A DNA stretch of 64,000 nt from Pedobacter sp. D749 (GTDB taxonomy: Bacteria; Bacteroidota; Bacteroidia; Sphingobacteriales; Sphingobacteriaceae): positions 4,526,001 through 4,590,000 of the forward strand of contig NZ_CP079218.1 in NCBI RefSeq assembly GCF_019317285.1, in the 5' to 3' direction. Below are positions 32,343-41,580 of the stretch, piece after piece. Numbering within the stretch: position 1 is the first letter of the stretch; each line of letters starts with the position of its first letter. The position numbers and the translations under genes were made by a program. Below the pieces are notes generated by a model that saw nothing but the letters and a program-made list of their open reading frames with translations, was not told where the DNA came from and did not search any database.

Positions 32343-32494
32343 TTTCATATGTTTTCATAACAGTTGGCGGATGTTAAATATGTATCAGTTTTAATCACCA
32401 GTTTGCGAATAAACCATTAAATATTAATTCGCATATTTCCATCTGATAAAGTAAGGAATATGATAGTACCCTAGCGGCTATGAATTGGTAAACT

Positions 32495-32521
32495 AAAAAG
32501 CCCCCACAATGTGGAGGCTTA
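32495..32521 (-). terminator. Terminator of the sdh operon
   Basis: Read on the minus strand, AAGCCTCCACA pairs with TGTGGGGGCTT, one bulge, then TTTT. An additional GC-rich hairpin lies between it and the sdhB stop. Confidence 0.7.
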
Positions 32522-32557
32522 AGAACCCGGCACTTAAGCCAGGTGCACAGTATATTT

Positions 32558-33328
32558 TTAAATGGTTTCTTCTGAAATAAATTTTGCAGATGCAAAATCA
32601 CGGTTCATACGAGCAATGTTTTCTAAAGAGATTCCTTTAGGACATTCGGCCTCGCAAGCACCAGTATTCGTACAGTTACCAAAACCTTCAGCATCCATCT
32701 GTGCAACCATGCTTTGTACCCTACGGTAACGCTCTGGCTGGCCTTGCGGCAATAACGCCAACTGAGAGATCTTCGCGGAAACGAATAACATTGCTGAAGC
32801 ATTTTTGCAAGTTGCCACACAAGCACCACAACCAATACAAGCTGCCGCTTCGAAAGCTGCATCTGCCTGCATTTTAGGAATTGGTAAGTTATTGGCATCT
32901 TGTGCATTACCTGTATTTACCGAAATAAAACCACCAGCAGCAATAACTCTATCAAATGCAGAACGATCTACGGTTAAGTCTTTTATTACCGGAAAAGCAG
33001 CTGCTCTCCATGGCTCAACAACGATGGTATCGCCATCTTTGAAAGAACGCATGTGCAACTGACAGGTAGTAACCAGATCTTTTGGCCCGTGTGGACGCCC
33101 GTTGATAAACATCGAGCACATTCCGCAAATTCCTTCGCGGCAATCGTGATCGAATACAACTGGTTCTTCACCTTTGTTAATTAATTGTTCGTTTAATACA
33201 TCGAACATCTCTAAGAAAGACATATCCGGTGAAATATCGGCCAATTTATAATCTACCAAAGCACCTTTGGTATTGTTATTTTTTTGACGCCAAACTTTTA
33301 GCGTTAAGTTCATATTTCCTGTACTCAT
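32558..33328 (-). CDS. sdhB: Succinate dehydrogenase/fumarate reductase iron-sulfur subunit
   Basis: 256 residues. The N-terminal ferredoxin-like domain carries the [2Fe-2S] Cys set in DCREGICGMCSMFING plus a later Cys in TTCQLHM. The C-terminal domain binds [4Fe-4S] through CIGCGACVATC and [3Fe-4S] through CTNTGACEAECPKGI. It passes electrons from SdhA flavin to the membrane cytochrome during succinate oxidation to fumarate. Last gene of a minus-strand sdhCAB operon. The 33329-33414 gap to sdhA has short tandem AAGTATCAAG repeats. The longer linker between the two domains is usual in Bacteroidota proteins. Confidence 0.97.
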   Translation of the reverse strand: MSTGNMNLTLKVWRQKNNNTKGALVDYKLADISPDMSFLEMFDVLNEQLINKGEEPVVFDHDCREGICGMCSMFINGRPHGPKDLVTTCQLHMRSFKDGDTIVVEPWRAAAFPVIKDLTVDRSAFDRVIAAGGFISVNTGNAQDANNLPIPKMQADAAFEAAACIGCGACVATCKNASAMLFVSAKISQLALLPQGQPERYRRVQSMVAQMDAEGFGNCTNTGACEAECPKGISLENIARMNRDFASAKFISEETI

Positions 33329-33344
33329 GATATTGAGATTTAAG

Positions 33345-33405
33345 TATCAAGTAATGAGAACCAAGTATCAAGATTTAATTCAAGTCTTGATACTTGATAC
33401 TTACC
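33345..33405. repeat. Short repeat between sdhA and sdhB
   Basis: TCAAGTAAT, CAAGTATCAAGATTT and the inverted AGTCTTGATACTTGATACTT occur here, a small inverted repeat typical of this genome's intergenic units. Confidence 0.5.
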
Positions 33406-33414
33406 ATCTTGCTA

Positions 33415-35394
33415 CTATTTATAACTTCTTTGTGCAACTTTAATATTTTCAAACTTCAATTCTTCTTTGTGAAGTTCGAAGTTTACACCTTCTTTAAATT
33501 CCCAGGCGGCTACGTAAGCATAGTTCTCATCATCACGTAATGCTTCACCTTCTTCTGTCTGATACTCTTCACGGAAGTGACCACCACAACTTTCGTTACG
33601 GTTCAAAGCATCAATGCACATCAACTCGCCCAGTTCGATAAAATCAGCTACACGACCTGCTTTTTCGAGTTCGGTATTTAACTCATCAGCTGTTCCAGGT
33701 ACACGAACATCGCTCCAAAACTCAGCGCGTAGTGCTCTGATTTCCTGAATTGCTTCATTTAAACCTTTTTCGTTACGGGCCATACCACATTTCTCCCACA
33801 TAATGTGGCCTAAACGTTTGTGGAAATGATCTACTGACTTAGTTCCTTTAATATTTATCAGTGTATTTAAAATGCCTACTGCTCTAGCTTCAGCCTCTGC
33901 AAAGGCAGGGTGATCAGTAGGAATTGCTTTTACCGAAATTTCTTTCGACAAGTAAGCTCCAATAGTGTAAGGAAGAACGAAATAACCATCAGCCAAACCC
34001 TGCATCAAAGCAGATGCCCCTAAACGGTTAGCACCGTGGTCTGAGAAGTTAGCCTCACCTGTACAATATAAACCAGGTACAGAGGTCATCAGGTTATAAT
34101 CAACCCATAAACCGCCCATGGTATAGTGAACAGCAGGATAGATACGCATTGGGGTTTCGTAAGGGTTCTCACCGGTAATCTGCGCATACATATCGAACAG
34201 GTTACCATATTTTGCCTTAATTACCTCAGTACCTAAACGCATGCAGGTTTCTTTGTCAGGATTGTGGTTACCTGCTTTAGAAGCTTCGATTTTTCCGTAG
34301 CGTTCTGTATTTGCTTTAAAATCTAAATATACAGCCAATTTAGAAGCTCCTACTCCATAACCTGCATCACAACGCTCTTTAGCTGCACGGGAAGCCACAT
34401 CACGAGGAACCAGGTTACCAAAAGCAGGGTAACGACGTTCTAAATAATAATCTCTTTCATCTTCAGGAATTTCTGAAGCTTTGCGGTTATCATCTTTCTT
34501 TTTAGGCACCCAGATACGTCCATCGTTACGTAACGATTCAGACATCAGGGTTAATTTAGATTGGTGATCTCCAGAAACCGGAATACAGGTTGGGTGGATC
34601 TGCGTATAACAAGGGTTTGCAAAATAAGCACCTTGTTTGTGCGCTTTCCATGCTGCTGTAACGTTACTTCCCATCGCGTTGGTAGACAGATAGAATACGT
34701 TTCCGTAACCACCTGTTCCTAATACCACTGCATGACCAAAATGACGTTCGATTTCTCCTGTAATTAAGTTACGTGCAATAATGCCGCGTGCTTTGCCATC
34801 AATTTTAACAACCTCAAGCATTTCGTGGCGGGTATACATTTCCACTTTACCCATACCAATCTGGCGTTCTAAAGCAGAATATGCACCTAATAATAACTGC
34901 TGCCCAGTTTGACCTGCAGCATAGAAAGTACGTTGTACCTGTGTACCACCGAATGAACGGTTATCTAACAAGCCACCATACTCACGTGCCAAAGGCACAC
35001 CCTGTGCCACACATTGATCTATAATATTAGCACTTACCTCAGCCAAACGATGCACATTGGCTTCGCGGGCGCGGTAATCGCCACCTTTAATCGTATCATA
35101 GAAAAGGCGATAAACGCTATCACCATCATTCTGATAGTTTTTTGCTGCATTAATACCACCCTGAGCAGCGATTGAATGTGCCCTACGTGGTGAATCCTGG
35201 AAGCAGAAACATTTTACTTTGTAACCCATCTCGGCTAAAGTAGCCGCTGCCGAAGCACCTGCTAAACCCGAACCTACAATGATTACTTCAATAGTTCTTT
35301 TGTTCGATGGGTTTACCAAAGGCACAGAAGACTTATATTTTGTCCATTTGCTGGTTAATTCGCCTTCTGGAATATTTGAATTAATATCTGACAT
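33415..35394 (-). CDS. sdhA: Succinate dehydrogenase/fumarate reductase flavoprotein subunit
   Basis: 659 residues from the ATG at 35394; longer in-frame sequence up to 35484 overlaps sdhC and is not needed. FAD binding: VIIVGSGLAGASAAATLAEM; covalent-flavin region SPRRAHSIAAQGGINAAKNY with the His that carries FAD. The substrate and active-site Arg lie in the C-terminal third; the N-terminal GGLLDNRSFGGTQVQRTFYA is characteristic of the Bacteroidota/epsilon-type enzyme. Oxidises succinate to fumarate, feeding quinone through SdhB and SdhC. Middle gene of the operon. Confidence 0.97.
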   Translation of the reverse strand: MSDINSNIPEGELTSKWTKYKSSVPLVNPSNKRTIEVIIVGSGLAGASAAATLAEMGYKVKCFCFQDSPRRAHSIAAQGGINAAKNYQNDGDSVYRLFYDTIKGGDYRAREANVHRLAEVSANIIDQCVAQGVPLAREYGGLLDNRSFGGTQVQRTFYAAGQTGQQLLLGAYSALERQIGMGKVEMYTRHEMLEVVKIDGKARGIIARNLITGEIERHFGHAVVLGTGGYGNVFYLSTNAMGSNVTAAWKAHKQGAYFANPCYTQIHPTCIPVSGDHQSKLTLMSESLRNDGRIWVPKKKDDNRKASEIPEDERDYYLERRYPAFGNLVPRDVASRAAKERCDAGYGVGASKLAVYLDFKANTERYGKIEASKAGNHNPDKETCMRLGTEVIKAKYGNLFDMYAQITGENPYETPMRIYPAVHYTMGGLWVDYNLMTSVPGLYCTGEANFSDHGANRLGASALMQGLADGYFVLPYTIGAYLSKEISVKAIPTDHPAFAEAEARAVGILNTLINIKGTKSVDHFHKRLGHIMWEKCGMARNEKGLNEAIQEIRALRAEFWSDVRVPGTADELNTELEKAGRVADFIELGELMCIDALNRNESCGGHFREEYQTEEGEALRDDENYAYVAAWEFKEGVNFELHKEELKFENIKVAQRSYK

Positions 35395-35411
35395 ATCTTT
35401 TGTGCTAAAAA

Positions 35412-36092
35412 TTATTGAATAAGACCGAAATAAACTGCAATCGGCATGGCTGCGAAAAGGATCGAAATAATAATCGAATACCAAACGCCAGCTCCTTTAA
35501 TTATACCATTATATTTTGAGTGGTTCCATCCTAATGTTTGGAATGCAGAAGCAAAACCATGCAATAAGTGATAGCATAAAGAAAACATAGCCAAAATATA
35601 TACGGCAACCCTTACCGGATCCTGAAATTTTTCTTTCATTACCGCATAAAGATCTTCATGTCCGTTGGCATCAACTGTTGGGATGCCTGTAAAACGGGAA
35701 ACTACCCAAAAATCTTTCAGGTGAACCACCAAAAAGATCAGCAAAAGCGTACCTAGCAAGCCCATAGAACGGCTGTACCATTTACTGTTTGCCTTACCAT
35801 CGTTTACGGCATACTTAACCGGACGTGCTTTCTGATTTTGCAATGTTAAACGTAAAGCCTGAAAAATGTGTGCAAGCAAACCAATAAATAACACAATCTC
35901 GCCAGCCCGGATAATCCAGTTGGTGGCCATAAAATGTGCGCCTACGTTAAATGTCAAACCACCGTCGCTAATAAAAATTAAAGCATTAATACCGCAGTGT
36001 ACAATTAAAAAAAGTATCAGGAACAAACCTGTAATACCCATTATGAATTTCTTCCCTATTGATGAAGAAAACGCATTTCCGAAACCACTCAT
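35412..36092 (-). CDS. sdhC: Succinate dehydrogenase cytochrome b subunit
   Basis: 226 residues, five transmembrane helices (e.g. MGITGLFLILFLIVHCGI, AGEIVLFIGLLAHIFQA, LLGTLLLIFLVVHLKDFWVV). Several helix His (IVHCG, LAHIFQ, VVHLKD, CYHLLHG) can ligate two haems, as in the B-type di-haem, single-subunit succinate:quinone reductases; no sdhD gene is needed. It anchors SdhAB and reduces menaquinone. First gene of the operon, with a TACTTTTG promoter box 29 nt upstream. Confidence 0.96.
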   Translation of the reverse strand: MSGFGNAFSSSIGKKFIMGITGLFLILFLIVHCGINALIFISDGGLTFNVGAHFMATNWIIRAGEIVLFIGLLAHIFQALRLTLQNQKARPVKYAVNDGKANSKWYSRSMGLLGTLLLIFLVVHLKDFWVVSRFTGIPTVDANGHEDLYAVMKEKFQDPVRVAVYILAMFSLCYHLLHGFASAFQTLGWNHSKYNGIIKGAGVWYSIIISILFAAMPIAVYFGLIQ

Positions 36093-36121
36093 TTGATTAG
36101 GATTTATATCTAAATTTCTTG

Positions 36122-36129
36122 CAAAAGTA
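36122..36129 (-). promoter_or_regulatory. -7 promoter box of the sdhCAB operon
   Basis: Minus-strand TACTTTTG fits TAnnTTTG, leader about 25 nt. Confidence 0.55.
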
Positions 36130-36620
36130 TCTAATTATGAGTTTAATTTATAAACGATTATGACAAAACAGCGATAAAACATTTATTTAGAAACATTCTA
36201 AAGCATATCCGGAATTAATCGAAAGAATAGGAGATTATTTAAGGTTTCGCTTCTGAGTATTGGTATGTGCAACATGTCCTAACGTTTTTTAACGATTAAG
36301 GAATTAGGCCGTCACGATTTAAAGCTCAAATGCATTGTAGATTATCCATGCAGGCTAATAGCTGCGCATAAATGACTGGCAAAACACTATAAATCGCTTT
36401 AATGGTAATAATCAAACTATAGACTTCAGCTCGCTAATTAATATCCCTTCAAATGTATACTACAGAGGTTTTTCATTCGTAGCGTCACCCTGAATTTATT
36501 TCAGGGTCTGTTTAGCAAGATTGTCATGCTAATTTCAAGGGCTCAAAATTAGTCAATATAAATATTAATTGAATTGAGGTTATAAGAAAGACTTAACTTT
36601 TCAAAAAATAATGGCATAAA
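36130..36620. repeat. Gene-free interval with degenerate repeats
   Basis: Contains an R1-type repeat at 36483-36535 (GTCACCCTGAATTTATTTCA, then GGGTCTG) within weakly matching ends (36417-36440 and 36563-36585) related to the TIR element at 18768-18959. The rest (36130-36416) shows no gene or recognisable RNA. Confidence 0.5.
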
Positions 36621-36650
36621 AAAAAGTCCCGATTTTCATCGGGACTTTTT
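36621..36650. terminator. Strong terminator after the cold-shock gene
   Basis: Perfect 13-bp arms AAAAAGTCCCGAT (36621-36633) and ATCGGGACTTTTT (36638-36650). It lies 24 bp from the csp stop on the minus strand. Confidence 0.85.
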
Positions 36651-36673
36651 ACGATTTATGTGTTCGAGTTTTC

Positions 36674-36865
36674 TTAAGCTACTTTAACATTTACCGCGTT
36701 TAGGCCTTTTCTACCTTCTTCTACATCGTAGTTTACGGTATCATTCTCGCGAATGTTATCGATTAAGCCTGAAGCATGAACAAAAATTTCGGCATCGCCA
36801 TTAGATGGAGTGATAAATCCGAAACCTTTAGTTTCATTAAAAAATTTTACTGTTCCTTGTTGCAT
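36674..36865 (-). CDS. Cold-shock protein (CspA family)
   Basis: 63 residues, a complete cold-shock domain. RNP1 is KGFGFITPS and RNP2 is IFVHASGL; the opening MQQGTVKFFNETKGFGF is typical. It binds single-stranded RNA or DNA and acts as an RNA chaperone in the cytoplasm. A TATCTTTG promoter box lies at 36888-36895, and a perfect 13-bp terminator ends the message, so it is monocistronic with a short leader (about 20 nt), unlike the long leaders of E. coli cspA. Confidence 0.97.
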   Translation of the reverse strand: MQQGTVKFFNETKGFGFITPSNGDAEIFVHASGLIDNIRENDTVNYDVEEGRKGLNAVNVKVA

Positions 36866-36887
36866 TATATTGTATTTTAATTTTAAT

Positions 36888-36895
36888 CAAAGATA
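36888..36895 (-). promoter_or_regulatory. -7 promoter box of the cold-shock gene
   Basis: Minus-strand TATCTTTG, exact TAnnTTTG match. The remaining 36896-37185 gap is AT-rich with nothing recognisable. Confidence 0.55.
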
Positions 36896-37185
36896 GAGTT
36901 AAATACCTATAAATCAATTTTTTATTTTTTTATTGTAGAATATATACTAAATACATTGACTATTTGCCTTTTAAGCCCTATTAGCGGCCAAATTTAATCC
37001 ATTAATTTTTGATGTACCACCCGGTTTTATCCATAAAACATGTTCAAAACAGGCCTTGTCCAATCGCTTTTCTGCGTAAAAAAACATAAACAACAAAATG
37101 AACTACTTTTTCCCAACTGTTAATTATTGATGAATAACATTGAAAATCCTGAACCAAAAGTTACCTTACAGCAAAAAGCTTAAAT

Positions 37186-37689
37186 TTAACTATAAACAAG
37201 ATTTTCGTGCTGCTCATAATTAACCATCAGGTTTTCTGTAATTTTTACAACTAATGTTTCGTGGGCTTTGGCAGTATAGCTTAAGATTAGCAAATCACCA
37301 ACGATTTCGTGTAAAATTAAATCCGGACTTGTATAGGTAATCGAAACTATATGCGCTGCTTTATTTAACAGATCAGAATTATAAATATGTAATTCGGCAC
37401 AATCGAAAAGGACCGGATGATCTTCAATATCATTTAAAACAGGTATTTTATGTTCTAAAGCTGCAATGCTGTCCATAACTGAATACTGAAGTTTTTGATT
37501 TAGCGTGTTAGCCTTGTCATTCGCTTGCTGCATCTGAAAAAAGGTATGCAGGTGTTGATCCAAGCTATATATTTTGGATCTTTTTTGAAATTCTTTGTAA
37601 GTATCATGAAATATCCGCCTTTCAAAATCCGTTCTGCACATGAAATTGAAATATTGTTTTACACTTAGGTTAATGTTAGCTAAAGCCAT
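37186..37689 (-). CDS. Hypothetical protein of unknown family
   Basis: 167 residues from the ATG at 37689 (MALANINLSVKQYFNFMCR); an upstream ATG at 37716 is in frame but adds a polar extension. No signal peptide, membrane helix or motif I recognise. The composition is normal, with several His/Asp-rich segments (EDHPVLFDCAELHIY). The DNA around is sparse in genes and the gene has no neighbours on its strand. Real coding is supported by length and composition, but no role can be proposed. Confidence 0.6.
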   Translation of the reverse strand: MALANINLSVKQYFNFMCRTDFERRIFHDTYKEFQKRSKIYSLDQHLHTFFQMQQANDKANTLNQKLQYSVMDSIAALEHKIPVLNDIEDHPVLFDCAELHIYNSDLLNKAAHIVSITYTSPDLILHEIVGDLLILSYTAKAHETLVVKITENLMVNYEQHENLVYS

Positions 37690-37719
37690 AATATTCGGTT
37701 TTTGTTGCTGATTCAAATG

Positions 37720-38226
37720 AAACTATAAAAAAATAATTTAGCGTATCGGTAAAGGTTGATTATCAATCGGTAGTAGCGAAGCTAAATCTTGATTATGAAA
37801 AACGGATGAATATTAGTTAACGTATAAGAAACGTTGCTGACCAACAAAGATTTAAGATATTTTAACAAATAACCTTTACACTATACTCAAATCAATTGTC
37901 ATTTTTGAACGTAGTGAAGAATCTATATCCGATGGAACACAGACGTAACATTCAGGATATTAAATTCTTCGCCTTAACCTGTGTTCATCCGTGGGCAAAA
38001 AAGATAAACAAATAGCCCTAGATAAGGTAAATTTAAAAATGCCATTGAACTATAGTAACATTGACTGACTCCTATAAAATGGTCGTCATCTCGACTGTAG
38101 CGCAGCGAAATGGAGAGATCCATTTAGCTAGATTTCCCGAAATGATGATTCGTTGATCGAATCTCACACCAAGATCCTTCACTTCGTTCAGGATGACAAA
38201 TAATCTGTGGCAAAGAATATAACGCC
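37720..38226. other. Gene-free interval with R4 and R2 repeats
   Basis: R4-type remnant at 37976-38000 (CCTGTGTTCATCCGTGGGC), R2 at 38081-38160 (CGTCATCTCGACTGTAGC then CAGCGAAATGGAGAGATC), and a CAAGATCCTTCACTTCGTTC repeat at 38168-38205. No gene. Confidence 0.5.
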
Positions 38227-38394
38227 ATGGTCTTTATAGCCCACCAGTATCTACTACTTTGCGAAGAAATCTGCAGGCTTTGTGCTGCTGAATGCAGCAA
38301 ACATGATCATGAACACTGCAGACAATGTGCTGTGGCTTGCGAAGAATGTGCAGATGCTTGCCACGCTAACCACGAGCCTATAAATCAAGACTAA
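38227..38394 (+). pseudogene. C-terminal remnant of a Cys-rich four-helix-bundle copper-binding protein
   Basis: A 55-codon frame with nine Cys: it contains LLLCEEICRLCAAECSKHDH then EHCRQCAVACEECADACHAN. The regular Cys pattern CxxC-x(2-3)-C matches the C-terminal helices of the DUF326/Csp copper-storage family, which are normally about 110-130 residues. The N-terminal half is missing: immediately upstream is an intergenic repeat, not coding sequence. Probably a truncated relic; a short functional peptide cannot be excluded. It ends TAA at 38394, just ahead of a terminator for the opposite gene. Confidence 0.65.
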
Positions 38395-38398
38395 AAAA

Positions 38399-38430
38399 AA
38401 TGCTTCCCAGGTTTAAACCCGGGAAGCATT
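38399..38430. terminator. Terminator of the HtrA gene
   Basis: AATGCTTCCC (38399-38408) pairs with GGGAAGCATT (38421-38430); a T-rich run follows on the minus strand. Confidence 0.8.
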
Positions 38431-38452
38431 TTAAACTATTTATTACTATTAA

Positions 38453-40000
38453 TTATTGTGCAGGGAAGCTGTAGTTATATGAACCTTGCTCACCAACACC
38501 AGAAATACTAACCATATTGTTTCTTCCTAAAGGCAATGCTTTTTGAACATCGGCCACAGAATTTACAGGTTGTCCGTTTACTTTGGTAATAATTAAACCT
38601 TTTTCCACCCCAATATTATCGAAAGCTTTTCCGGTGGTAACTGATGTTACAACCACACCACTGTTAATGCCATATTTCGATTTCTGCGCTTGGGTAGCCG
38701 GAGCGAAAGTTGCACCCAATTTACTTACTTCGGCACCTTTACTTGCATTATTATTTGCAGTTAAACCTACACTGGCTTCGCCTTTAAGGGTAACTGTATA
38801 GTCTTTCAAGGCACCATTACGCAGTACAGTTAATTTAACTTTATCGCCAGGGTTTAAACGACCAACTCTTTCCTGAAGATCAGGTGAATCGTTAATTACT
38901 ACACCATCAACTTTTTTAATTACGTCGCCTGATTTAATGCCCGCCGCAGCAGCACCGCCGCCAGCAACTACATCATTCACATACAAACCACTGATTTCGT
39001 TGGTTTTAATACCTTCAGGTTTTTCCTCACCACTTAATGGTACAAAGTTAACGCCGATGTAACCACGTTTAACTGAACCATATTTCATAAAATCGTCAAC
39101 AATTTTACGGGCTAAGTTAACTGGGATTGCAAATCCATAACCTTGATTATAACCGCTTTGTGAAGCAATTGCAGAGTTGATACCCACCAGTTCGCCATTT
39201 GCATTTACAAGGGCGCCACCGCTGTTACCAGGATTAATGGCCGCATCTGTTTGAATAAATGATTCGATACTGGTATTTGCCGGACGATCTGGTCTTTTAC
39301 CAGTACGTTGGTATTCGCGGTATTCCTCTTCGGTAATTTCATTGCCTTGTTGCTCACGACCAATAATACCAATGCTACGATTTTTTGCACTTACAATACC
39401 AGCAGTTACCGTAGTATTTAAATCCAATGGGAAACCAACGGCTAAAACCCACTCTCCAACCTGCACATTATCTGAGTTACCCATTTTTACGACAGGCAAA
39501 CCCGTTGCATTTACTTTAATTAATGCTAAATCCGTATTCGGATCGCGGCCAATTACTTTTGCTTCTACTTTACGCCTATCTGTTAAAACCACCTCAACCT
39601 TCTCTGCATTCTCAACCACGTGGTTGTTGGTAACGATATAACCATCCTGACTGATAATTACACCAGAACCTGATGCTGCTCTTGGCTGACGTTGCATCTG
39701 ACGACCGCCGCCGCCGAAGAAATCTTCCATCATGTCAAAAGGAGAAGAAGAACCCTGCCCTTTCGATGCCGAGTAAGTTGTTTTAATGTGAACTACACCC
39801 GGCGCAACTGCTGCTGCGGCCTGTGTAAAATCTGTAGCACCTGCTGATGATACTTTTAGTGGATTATTGGCGAAATACAAATTCTGTTTTTCAGTAATGG
39901 TACTGCCTGTTTGGTTACGCTCAACTAATTTGTAACCTCCAATTGCTGCTGCCCCACCTATAAAAGCAGCTAACACGGTAATTCCTAATATTTTTTTCAT
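38453..40000 (-). CDS. DegP/HtrA family periplasmic serine protease
   Basis: 515 residues. N-terminal membrane anchor or signal (ILGITVLAAFIGGAAAIGGY), then the trypsin-like domain with catalytic H127 (VTNNHVV), D157 (NTDLALIKV) and S260 (NPGNSGGALV). Two PDZ domains follow, around residues 315-400 and 420-500. It degrades or refolds misfolded envelope proteins. Residues ~214-245 contain a long inserted, charged loop in the LA region, as in DegP. Monocistronic with a 395-bp upstream gap; no strong promoter box was found. Confidence 0.95.
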   Translation of the reverse strand: MKKILGITVLAAFIGGAAAIGGYKLVERNQTGSTITEKQNLYFANNPLKVSSAGATDFTQAAAAVAPGVVHIKTTYSASKGQGSSSPFDMMEDFFGGGGRQMQRQPRAASGSGVIISQDGYIVTNNHVVENAEKVEVVLTDRRKVEAKVIGRDPNTDLALIKVNATGLPVVKMGNSDNVQVGEWVLAVGFPLDLNTTVTAGIVSAKNRSIGIIGREQQGNEITEEEYREYQRTGKRPDRPANTSIESFIQTDAAINPGNSGGALVNANGELVGINSAIASQSGYNQGYGFAIPVNLARKIVDDFMKYGSVKRGYIGVNFVPLSGEEKPEGIKTNEISGLYVNDVVAGGGAAAAGIKSGDVIKKVDGVVINDSPDLQERVGRLNPGDKVKLTVLRNGALKDYTVTLKGEASVGLTANNNASKGAEVSKLGATFAPATQAQKSKYGINSGVVVTSVTTGKAFDNIGVEKGLIITKVNGQPVNSVADVQKALPLGRNNMVSISGVGEQGSYNYSFPAQ

Positions 40001-40395
40001 GTTTCTGTATATTGTTTGTTAATGGTCATGAAGCTATTAAAAGTTTAGTATTGCTTTAAAATTGTTAGCTTTTAATGGTTTCATGTGTCTGTATGTTGTT
40101 TTTTAGCCATGATTTATTATAAACTAATTTGCCAGCTAATGGTTTAGCTTATAATATTCATTTTGTTAAATGTTGTTGTTTGCGGGAGCGTTTTTCATTT
40201 TGATCTAAGCAGGATGCTCCAGCAGTTTTTATCTGCTTAAATTTTCTTTAGTAAGTTTATTCAAATTTAATACCATATAAACGATATTTGTATCCTAACA
40301 GCACTTAGTTTTGTGTTAAAAAATGTTAAATTAAAAAACACAATCCGCTTATTACCTTTTGCAACTCAAATATTGCATTAAAAAATGAAGCTTTC
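40001..40395. other. Gene-free interval between htrA and dapF
   Basis: No gene. A partial direct repeat, CATGTTTCTGTATATTGTTT (39998 onward) and CATGTGTCTGTATGTTGTTT (about 40082 onward), includes the htrA start region, indicating a local ~84-bp duplication. AT-rich promoter DNA for both neighbours. Confidence 0.45.
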
Positions 40396-41178
40396 ATGAA
40401 AATTAATTTTTATAAATACCAGGGCGCAGGCAACGATTTCATTTTAATAGACCACACTACAAGTCCGTTAAAAGATATTGAAAATCAACTAGTTGAACAA
40501 TTATGCCATAGAAGATTTGGCATTGGCGCCGACGGGTTAATGTTCATTACAAAGCACAAGGATTACGATTTTGAAATGCATTATTTTAACGCAGATGGTA
40601 AACTGGGCAGCATGTGCGGAAATGGTGGCAGATGCATTGTTGCCTTTGCCAAACAGCTTGGCATTATCGACCGCGAAACAAACTTTTTGGCAGTAGATGG
40701 GCCGCATTATGCCAGAATTTCAGAAAATGGAGAATGGGTTGATTTACAAATGATTGATGTAGATACGATTACCGAAGATGGCGAAGCTTACGTATTGAAT
40801 ACGGGTTCGCCACATTATGTTGCTCTGCAAAGTGATTTAAAAGATTTTGACGTTTTTACCGAAGGAAAGAACATACGTTACAATACAACTTATTCAGAAA
40901 AAGGTATAAATGTAAACTTTGTTGAAGATAAAGGTGATCATTTATTTGTTCGTACTTACGAACGTGGGGTTGAAGATGAAACCTATGCATGTGGCACCGG
41001 CGTAACGGCGGTGGCCATGGCTATGGCAAAACATAAAAACCAGACCGGTCATATTAAAACCGATATTAAGGTTTTGGGAGGTGATATTAAAATAGAATTT
41101 GATTACGATGGTAAAGCATTTACCAACGTATTTTTATGCGGACCCGCCAAATTGGTTTTTGAAGGAGAAGTGGAGTAG
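40396..41178 (+). CDS. dapF: Diaminopimelate epimerase
   Basis: 260 residues, standard length. The two catalytic Cys lie in MCGNGGRC (C74) and YACGTGVTA (C199); the N-terminus KYQGAGNDFILID and YFNADGKLGSMCGNG are family landmarks. It converts LL- to meso-diaminopimelate for lysine and peptidoglycan synthesis in the cytoplasm. Single gene, no dap neighbours in the window. Confidence 0.98.
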   Translation: MKINFYKYQGAGNDFILIDHTTSPLKDIENQLVEQLCHRRFGIGADGLMFITKHKDYDFEMHYFNADGKLGSMCGNGGRCIVAFAKQLGIIDRETNFLAVDGPHYARISENGEWVDLQMIDVDTITEDGEAYVLNTGSPHYVALQSDLKDFDVFTEGKNIRYNTTYSEKGINVNFVEDKGDHLFVRTYERGVEDETYACGTGVTAVAMAMAKHKNQTGHIKTDIKVLGGDIKIEFDYDGKAFTNVFLCGPAKLVFEGEVE

Positions 41179-41428
41179 TCTTTTTTTATAAACCTCTTAA
41201 GTTTACTCGTAATCCAAATATCTCGTGTAAAACATACACTAACAACGCTTTTGTTTGTTAAAACAAACAGGATTAATCGTTTAAAAATTGCATAATAACA
41301 AGCAATTTTAACAGCATTTAACATCTGTCTCAAGATATTTACACATTCATTTCTGGCTTAAAACAACACTTAAAATTCTAAAAAACAGCAATTTAAAGCA
41401 AGACAGGCACAGTTTAGAACACGAAATA

Positions 41429-41444
41429 AATCAATCGATTGATT
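41429..41444. promoter_or_regulatory. Perfect palindrome upstream of the RND operon (putative operator)
   Basis: AATCAATCGATTGATT, a 16-bp perfect palindrome, is the sort of site bound by TetR/AcrR-like repressors that control efflux pumps. No regulator gene is adjacent, so if it is an operator the repressor acts from elsewhere. The rest of 41179-41580 has no convincing gene. Confidence 0.5.
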
Positions 41445-41580
41445 AAATGACAGAATTTGGACAGATTTATTTTTGGTTAGGCGCTATTTTTGGACAATTA
41501 TTTGCGGAAATTGAAGTCCTAAGTTTTGACGACGCTCTTAATTCCGGAAATTCATATTTATACACACACAGAAATAGTCC

